In this document: positions 62,210 to 64,000 of the stretch, in pieces
Layout: each line of letters opens with the position of its first letter
How positions within the stretch are numbered: the first letter of the stretch is position 1
Source of the DNA: CALNYZ01 sp942490945
GTDB lineage: Bacteria; Pseudomonadota; Gammaproteobacteria; UBA6429; Thiohalophilaceae
NCBI GenBank assembly: GCA_942490945.1
Contig: CALNYZ010000018.1
Span: forward strand, 1,798,001-1,862,000
Reading direction: 5' to 3'
DNA length: 64,000 nt
Translations under genes and position numbers: made by a program
Notes under the pieces: generated by a model
Told to the model about the DNA's origin: nothing
Databases searched by the model: none
What the model saw: the letters and a program-made list of their open reading frames with translations, nothing else

Positions 62210-64000
62210 TTAACCAACATTTTTTTGGTCAGTTTGAAGCAGATGGCATGCCGACTGATGTATTTCACTAATGCGCGTCATACCCGGATAATGCGTCTTG
62301 CATACATGCATGACATGCGGACAGCGGGGATGAAAGTGACAACCTGTCGGTGGGTTTATCGCGGACGGCAATTCACCGCTGATCGTATGTTTTTTTATTT
62401 CATCCAGAGAAGTATTACGCTCAATTCGTGGCACTGATGCCAGTAGCGCCTGGGTATAGGGGTGCTGAGGATTACCTAACACCTCTTCGACATTTCCAGT
62501 TTCAACAATGCGCCCCAGATACATTACCGCAACACGGTGTGCCAGGTATTCTACGACTGATATATTATGGGTAATAAACAGGTAACTGATGTTAAGCTCG
62601 ATTTGTAACTCTTTCAGCAGGTTTAATGTTTGTGCCTGCACCGACACATCCAGCGCACTGGTCGGCTCATCACATATCAGCAATTCCGGGCTCACTGCCA
62701 ATGCACGTGCGATACTGATGCGTTGTCGTTGACCGCCGGAGAACTCGTGCGGATAACGTGATTGTGAGCCTTTGGGCAAGCCTACTTTATCAATCAGACT
62801 TAACACATGCGAAATACGTTCATGTGGGTCAGGCAAGATGCCCATACTTTTCATGCCTTCTTCGATGATGTCACCAACCTGCATGCGCGGATTCATCGAT
62901 GAATAGGGATCCTGAAATATTATTTGCATTTGACTGCGGACACTGCGTATTGATTTATAGTTCATATTATCGATACGCACCGAGTTAAGCATGATTTCAC
63001 CGGAACTTGCTTCGATTAATTTTAGTATTGATTTACCAACGGTTGTCTTTCCACAGCCGGATTCGCCGACCAAAGCCAGTGTCTCACCCTTGTCAATTTC
63101 AATACTGACGCCATCAACCGCATATACGTAGCCAACCGTGCGCTGTAATATTCCTTTATATATCGGGAAGTGTACTTTCAAATCGTTGACACGCAACAGA
63201 TTTTGATGACTGGCAGAGACGGCTGTGGCAATGAGTTGCTCTTTTTTAATCTCCCTGTGAGGAGGTTTTTCGATATCAGGATCATAGAGATGACAGCGCA
63301 CACCTTGCGTATTTTCTGCAATCCATTTTGGCACAGTATTTTGACAAATTTGCCACGCCTGATCGCATCTGTCCACAAAACGACAGCCGTTAAAAATTTG
63401 TGACAAGGATGGTACGGAACCACTGATGATCTCCAGTCTCGTATTACGTTTATTTCGATCGGGTACAGATGCAAATAATTTTTTCGTATAGGGATGCTGT
63501 GGATTCTGATAGATTTGATGTCGTGTTCCCTGCTCAACTATCTGTCCTGCATACATAATCGCAATGTGATCTGCATAATCAGACACCACGCCCAGATCAT
63601 GTGTAATTAACAACACTGCCATACCCTTTTTATGCTGTAACGACTTTAATACGTTTAGCACCTGTTCCTGTATTGTCACGTCCAGCGCAGTTGTAGGCTC
63701 ATCAGCCACCAGTAATTCCGGTTCACACGCCAGCGCTATCGCAATCATAATGCGCTGACGCATCCCGCCTGAAAGTTGATGAGGATAGTCATTCAGACGT
63801 TTAAGTGGATCTGGTATACCGACGTCAGCTAACAATTCAATGACACGTGCATGAATTTCTGAACTCGACAATGTGGTATGTTGTTTGAGCGTTTCTGCTA
63901 TTTGTTGTTTTACTGTTAATACAGGATTTAATGACGTCATGGGCTCCTGAAATATCATGGCAATACGTCTGCCACGAATTTTTCGCATCGCATTTTCAGA
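62210..64000 (-). CDS. Dual-ATPase oligopeptide/dipeptide-type ABC transporter protein (5' end missing)
   Basis: The protein fuses two ABC ATPases of the DppD-DppF / YejF / GsiA type and drives peptide or nickel-type import. In the visible part the first Walker A is off the window. The first signature (LSGGMRQRIMIAIAL, LLVADEPTTALD) is seen, followed by the C-terminal OppD cysteine-rich patch (CRFVDRCDQAWQIC). The second ATPase is complete: Walker A GESGCGKTTVG, signature FSGGQRQRISIARAL, Walker B LLICDEPTSALD, then a second patch (CHFHPRCPHVMHVC). The frame is open to the window edge (SENA before MRKIRG). Confidence 0.93.
   Translation of the reverse strand, partial: SENAMRKIRGRRIAMIFQEPMTSLNPVLTVKQQIAETLKQHTTLSSSEIHARVIELLADVGIPDPLKRLNDYPHQLSGGMRQRIMIAIALACEPELLVADEPTTALDVTIQEQVLNVLKSLQHKKGMAVLLITHDLGVVSDYADHIAIMYAGQIVEQGTRHQIYQNPQHPYTKKLFASVPDRNKRNTRLEIISGSVPSLSQIFNGCRFVDRCDQAWQICQNTVPKWIAENTQGVRCHLYDPDIEKPPHREIKKEQLIATAVSASHQNLLRVNDLKVHFPIYKGILQRTVGYVYAVDGVSIEIDKGETLALVGESGCGKTTVGKSILKLIEASSGEIMLNSVRIDNMNYKSIRSVRSQMQIIFQDPYSSMNPRMQVGDIIEEGMKSMGILPDPHERISHVLSLIDKVGLPKGSQSRYPHEFSGGQRQRISIARALAVSPELLICDEPTSALDVSVQAQTLNLLKELQIELNISYLFITHNISVVEYLAHRVAVMYLGRIVETGNVEEVLGNPQHPYTQALLASVPRIERNTSLDEIKKHTISGELPSAINPPTGCHFHPRCPHVMHVCKTHYPGMTRISEIHQSACHLLQTDQKNVG

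Overview
The window looks like a piece of a gammaproteobacterial chromosome of moderate to low GC. The best taxonomic anchors are the gltX / tRNA-Ala(GGC) / tRNA-Glu(TTC) block, the methyltransferase - rnhA - dnaQ run with mltD divergent beside it, and a two-domain oligopeptide-type ABC ATPase. All of these are familiar gammaproteobacterial neighbourhoods. I cannot name a genus. By eye the flagellar and sulfotransferase genes are AT-rich, and the giant rhs gene is clearly richer in GC.

Region 1 (1-12052, minus strand) is one tight flagellar operon read from fliQ to fliF: fliQ, fliR, flhB, flhA, a FliK-like gene, a stand-alone FlhB C-terminal-domain gene, flgF, flgG, flgA, flgH, flgI, a small unknown gene, flgB, flgC, fliE and fliF (cut by the window edge). 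It encodes most of the export gate, the rod, and the P and L rings. The order is not the usual polar-flagellum order. fliP and a full flgJ are absent, and FlgH has no lipoprotein cysteine. Region 2 (12374-17279) has two TPR proteins, a small lipoprotein, two sulfotransferases and a glycosyltransferase, probably for surface or flagellar glycan modification.

Region 3 (17279-44650) is the accessory heart of the window. A RAYT (REP-associated transposase) with REP-like hairpins sits next to a colossal YD-repeat/RHS toxin locus of about 24.8 kb. The locus is two overlapping ORFs of 6204 and 2084 codons. A one-base shift joins them into a putative 8275-residue protein. It carries two nearly identical beta-propeller plus LysM blocks, long YD-repeat tracts, three copies of a 1.96-kb cassette, a further LysM, hydrophobic segments and a C-terminal TNT-type NAD-glycohydrolase-like toxin tip. 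A 73-aa candidate immunity gene overlaps the toxin stop codon. Next to it lies an orphan toxin tip resembling the YwqJ deaminase family, cut off by the REP element.

Region 4 (43887-46129) has a DsbA/FrnE-like oxidoreductase, a Doc-type toxin-antitoxin pair with a well-formed promoter/operator that predicts a leaderless mRNA, a truncated tRNA-Glu relic and a Tat-exported superoxide-reductase-like protein. Region 5 (46476-54027) is a ten-gene Mrp/Mbh-like cation/proton antiporter operon with three large antiporter-type subunits. Region 6 (54111-64000) is mostly housekeeping: tRNA-Glu, tRNA-Ala, gltX, an orphan terminator that suggests a small RNA, a decayed nhaD, dnaQ, rnhA, a methyltransferase, mltD, an unknown exported protein with an internal duplication, and the partial ABC transporter ATPase.
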